Origin: Azorhizobium sp965227945
GTDB lineage: Bacteria; Pseudomonadota; Alphaproteobacteria; Rhizobiales; Xanthobacteraceae
Length of the DNA: 64,000 nucleotides
NCBI GenBank assembly: GCA_965227945.1
Contig: CBDDGQ010000006.1
Span: 2,914,001-2,978,000, forward strand
Direction: 5' to 3'
Position numbers and translations under genes: made by a program. Positions 61,959 to 64,000 of this stretch are shown here, one piece after another; the stretch's first letter is position 1; each line of letters begins with the position of its first letter. The notes below the pieces were generated by a model. That model was not told the origin of the DNA and did no database searches. It saw only the letters and a program-made list of their open reading frames with translations.

Positions 61959-62814
61959 TCGGCCTCCGGCCGCAGGGCCATCGGAGCCAGCCACTCTCGC
62001 GTCCGGCGCGCCCCGCCGCCAGCGCAGCCAGGGTTCGGTGCGCCTTGCGGTGAGCCGCATGGGCGCCGCCACCGGCGTGGCGGATGTGGCCGAGGACGGC
62101 GCCCTGCGTGTGCGCATGCCGCGCGTGGCCGGAGCCGACATCGAAGCGGTGTTCGTGAACACGGCCGGCGGCGTGTGCAGCGGCGATCAGTTCCGCATCT
62201 GCGTGGAGGCAGGGCCGGGCGCGCAGATCGCGCTGGCGACACCTGCCGCGGAAAAGATCTACCGCTCCGATGGCGACACCGCGCGCATCGACGTGGCGCT
62301 CACGGTGGGGGCGGGGGCAGACCTGCACTGGCTGCCGCAGGAGACCCTGCTGTTCGATCAGGCCCGGCTGGTGCGGCGGTTCGAGGTGAATCTCGATCCC
62401 ACCGCCCGCTTCCTCGCCTTCGAGGCGTTGGCGTTCGGCCGGGTGGCGCGGGGTGAGGTGATGGCGTCGGGCCATCTGGAGGACCATTGGCAGGTGCGCC
62501 GCGGCGGCGGGCTGATCTATGCCGATGCCCTGCGCCTCAGCGGCCCCATCGCCCAATTGTTGCAGCGCCCGACCATCGCCGCGGGCAACCGGGCGCTGGC
62601 CACCCTGCTTTATGTGGCGCCCGATGCGGAAGCACGGCTGGACGAAGCACGCGGCCTCATGGAAGCTGGGCGCAGCGAATGCGGCGCCAGCGCGTGGAAC
62701 GGCCTTCTGGCCGCCCGCTGGCTGGCGCCGAACATCGAAACCCTGCGACGGGACGCCGTCGCATTCCTGACCGCCTTTCGCGGGGCCCCTATGCCCCGTG
62801 TCTGGGCCCTTTGA
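61924..62814 (+). CDS. ureD: Urease accessory protein UreD
   Basis: A 296-residue UreD, part of the UreDFG complex that loads nickel into urease. 'FVNTAGGVCSGDQFRI' (about 78-93), 'LATPAAEKIYRSD' (about 106), 'LHWLPQETLLFDQARLVRRFEV' (about 133-154) and 'WQVRRGGGLIYADALRL' are family marks. An extra 40-residue Ala/Pro/Ser lead precedes the domain. ATG 61924 is chosen since GGAG lies 8 bases upstream; it overlaps urtE by 35 bases. A GTG at 61903 is in frame but less likely. ureAB follows 10 bases on. Confidence 0.93.
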   Translation: MVTTSAASWPSDRPPAAGPSEPATLASGAPRRQRSQGSVRLAVSRMGAATGVADVAEDGALRVRMPRVAGADIEAVFVNTAGGVCSGDQFRICVEAGPGAQIALATPAAEKIYRSDGDTARIDVALTVGAGADLHWLPQETLLFDQARLVRRFEVNLDPTARFLAFEALAFGRVARGEVMASGHLEDHWQVRRGGGLIYADALRLSGPIAQLLQRPTIAAGNRALATLLYVAPDAEARLDEARGLMEAGRSECGASAWNGLLAARWLAPNIETLRRDAVAFLTAFRGAPMPRVWAL

Positions 62815-62824
62815 GGAGACTGCC

Positions 62825-63445
62825 GTGCTGCTGACGCCGCGGGAGAAAGACAAGCTGCTCATTGCCATGGCCGCCGAAGTGGCGCGCAAGCGCCTGGCGC
62901 GGGGGGTGAAGCTCAATTACCCCGAAGCCATCGCCCTGATCACCGACTTCGTGGTGGAAGGCGCCCGCGATGGGCGCACCGTCGCCGATCTCATGGCCGC
63001 CGGCGCCCGCGTCCTCACCACCGACCAAGTGATGGCAGGCATCGCCGAGATGATCCACGACATCCAGGTGGAGGCCACCTTCCCCGATGGCACCAAGCTG
63101 GTGACGGTGCACCATCCCATTCGCGGCGAAGCCTCCGCCGACGTGCCGGGGGAGATCATTACCGCGCCGGGCGACATCATTTTCAACGAAGGCGCCGAGC
63201 GGGTGTCGCTCACGGTGGCCAATACCGGCGACCGGCCGATCCAGGTGGGCAGCCACTACCATTTCTACGAGACCAACCCCGGCCTGGTGTTCGAGCGCGA
63301 GAAAGCCCGCGGCATGCGCCTCGACATCACGCCGGGCACTGCGGTGCGGTTCGAACCGGGCGCCACCCGCGAAGTGACTTTGGTGCCGTTCGGCGGCAAG
63401 CGCGAGGTCTATGGCTTCCGCGGCGCGGTGGCCGGGAAGCTGTAA
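62825..63445 (+). CDS. ureA: Urease gamma-beta fusion subunit (UreA-UreB)
   Basis: A 206-residue fusion. Residues about 1-100 are urease gamma ('LLTPREKDKLLIAMAAEVARKRLARGVKLNYPEAIALI', 'TTDQVMAGIAEMIHDIQVEATFPDGTKLVTVH'). Residues about 105-206 are urease beta ('PGEIITAPGDIIFNEG', 'RPIQVGSHYHFYETNPGL', 'GKREVYGFRGAVAGKL'). Many bacteria encode these as two genes; a fused form is known in some lineages such as Helicobacter and certain alphaproteobacteria. GTG 62825 has GAGGAG 5-6 bases upstream. ureC (alpha, the nickel-bearing subunit) should follow, but a toxin-antitoxin pair comes next. Confidence 0.95.
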   Translation: MLLTPREKDKLLIAMAAEVARKRLARGVKLNYPEAIALITDFVVEGARDGRTVADLMAAGARVLTTDQVMAGIAEMIHDIQVEATFPDGTKLVTVHHPIRGEASADVPGEIITAPGDIIFNEGAERVSLTVANTGDRPIQVGSHYHFYETNPGLVFEREKARGMRLDITPGTAVRFEPGATREVTLVPFGGKREVYGFRGAVAGKL

Positions 63446-63461
63446 GGAAGAAAGCGATTTG

Positions 63462-63470
63462 TGGTATAAT
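63462..63470 (+). promoter_or_regulatory. Extended -10 promoter (TGGTATAAT) of the antitoxin gene
   Basis: TGGTATAAT (63462-63470) is an extended -10 element 24 bases before the antitoxin start at 63494. No clear -35 is needed with this motif. An inverted repeat, CTCCT (63471-63475) with AGGAG (63483-63487), directly follows and includes the ribosome site; it is a candidate antitoxin operator. Confidence 0.6.
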
Positions 63471-63493
63471 CTCCTGAAAGTAAGGAGACGATC

Positions 63494-63778
63494 ATGGCGC
63501 TGATGGGTGGATCCACCGTCACCAGCAAAGGGCAGGTGACGCTTCCGGCCGCGCTGCGGGAAAAGTTCGCCATCCGCGCGGGGGATCTGGTCGAATTCTT
63601 CGAAGGCTATGACGGCACGCTGAAAATGCGGATCCGTGCCCAGAGCGCGGCGGCCATTGTCGGCACCTTGGCGCATCTGCGCGCCGATCCGCACTATGCC
63701 ACCGATGCCGCCGCCATTCTGGACGAGGCGGCGGCGCGGGATGCGAAGGCGCGCAAACCCAAGGGTCGCGCCGCATGA
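63494..63778 (+). CDS. AbrB/SpoVT-type antitoxin (VapB-like)
   Basis: A 94-residue protein. 'GSTVTSKGQVTLPAALREKFAIRAGDLVEFF' (about 6-36) is the swapped-hairpin AbrB fold of VapB/MazE antitoxins, which bind their own promoter. The remaining residues ('AQSAAAIVGTLAHLRADPHY...', about 48-94) form a basic, alpha-helical toxin-binding tail. AAGGAGA lies before the ATG. It overlaps the PIN-domain gene by 4 bases (ATGA at 63775-63778), the usual toxin-antitoxin layout. Confidence 0.87.
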   Translation: MALMGGSTVTSKGQVTLPAALREKFAIRAGDLVEFFEGYDGTLKMRIRAQSAAAIVGTLAHLRADPHYATDAAAILDEAAARDAKARKPKGRAA

Positions 63779-64000
63779 TGGGGCTCGACACCAACGTCCT
63801 GCTGCGGGCCATGCTGAAGGATGATGATCGGCAATCGCCTTTGGCGGCGCGGGTGCTGGAGCGTCTGACGCCCGATGACCCCGGCTACGTCAACGTGGCC
63901 GTCCTGCTGGAAGTGATGTGGACCTTGGGCCGCCGGTACAAAGCGAGCCGCGCCGATCAGATGGCGACGCTTGAGCGGCTGCTTGAAAGCCCCAGCTATG
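63775..64000 (+). CDS. PIN-domain toxin (VapC-like), 3' end outside window
   Basis: The visible 75 residues start 'MGLDTNVLLRAMLKDD', the PIN fold with the first catalytic aspartate, then 'DPGYVNVAVLLEVMWTLGRRYKASRADQ' with the conserved glutamate. PIN toxins are magnesium-dependent RNases, some cutting initiator tRNA or rRNA. The stop lies beyond 64000. ATG 63775 overlaps the antitoxin stop; ATG 63778 is the next possible start. It sits where ureC would be expected in the urease operon. Confidence 0.87.
   Translation, partial: MMGLDTNVLLRAMLKDDDRQSPLAARVLERLTPDDPGYVNVAVLLEVMWTLGRRYKASRADQMATLERLLESPSY

Overview
This window is a high-GC, gene-dense chromosomal segment of an alphaproteobacterium. 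Many marker families point to the Hyphomicrobiales: DUF992, DUF930, DUF1194 and DUF1236 proteins, a PleC-type kinase, HisZ with HisG, a RibB carrying a degenerate RibA half, EcfG-type promoters and a rhizobial-type intergenic repeat. Xanthobacteraceae is my best guess, from gene content only. No phage, transposase, CRISPR array or rRNA operon is visible; there is one tRNA (Pro, anticodon CGG).

Layout. 1-10.7 kb: the end of a class III aminotransferase, then small stress or envelope genes (DUF1236, two GSTs, RlmJ, RNase T2, MsrP, two DUF992 proteins, aspartate aminotransferase, cupin, LprI-like). 10.7-22.2 kb: uvrB, a diguanylate cyclase fused to DUF2478, a DEAD-box helicase, a PleC/PdhS-family kinase and a LysR regulator. 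22.3-29.5 kb: pepN, an acyltransferase, hisZ-hisG and xseB. 29.5-40 kb: xseB, dxs and tlyA, with accessory envelope and glycan genes between them. 40-50 kb: desaturase, pstB, ribB, aroC, a CNNM/CorC-like protein, a tandem pair of exported paralogues and fabI. 50-52.6 kb: tRNA-Pro, a UGT-like glycosyltransferase, a strikingly AT-rich patch and a Nif11-like small protein. 52.6-64 kb: mgtE, a glycosyltransferase, then the urea uptake and urease locus urtABCDE-ureD-ureAB, followed by a VapBC-type toxin-antitoxin pair cut by the window end.

How the genes work together. The urt-ure locus takes up urea and begins the urease operon. A textbook sigma-54 promoter before urtA ties it to nitrogen control. 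The structural subunits are a gamma-beta fusion, and where ureC would be expected a toxin-antitoxin pair with its own TATAAT promoter appears. Three sites matching the EcfG general-stress promoter (GGAAC-N16-CGTT) lie just upstream of a DUF1236 protein, a DUF992 protein and the Nif11-like protein, suggesting a local share of the general stress regulon.

The least expected items are the diguanylate cyclase-DUF2478 fusion with a strong internal ribosome binding site, the HTH-RibB-degenerate RibA protein, the EcfG-controlled Nif11-like peptide beside an AT-rich accessory patch, and a dispersed repeat that supplies the stop codon of an RNA methyltransferase gene. All functional calls come from reading motifs; no database search was run.
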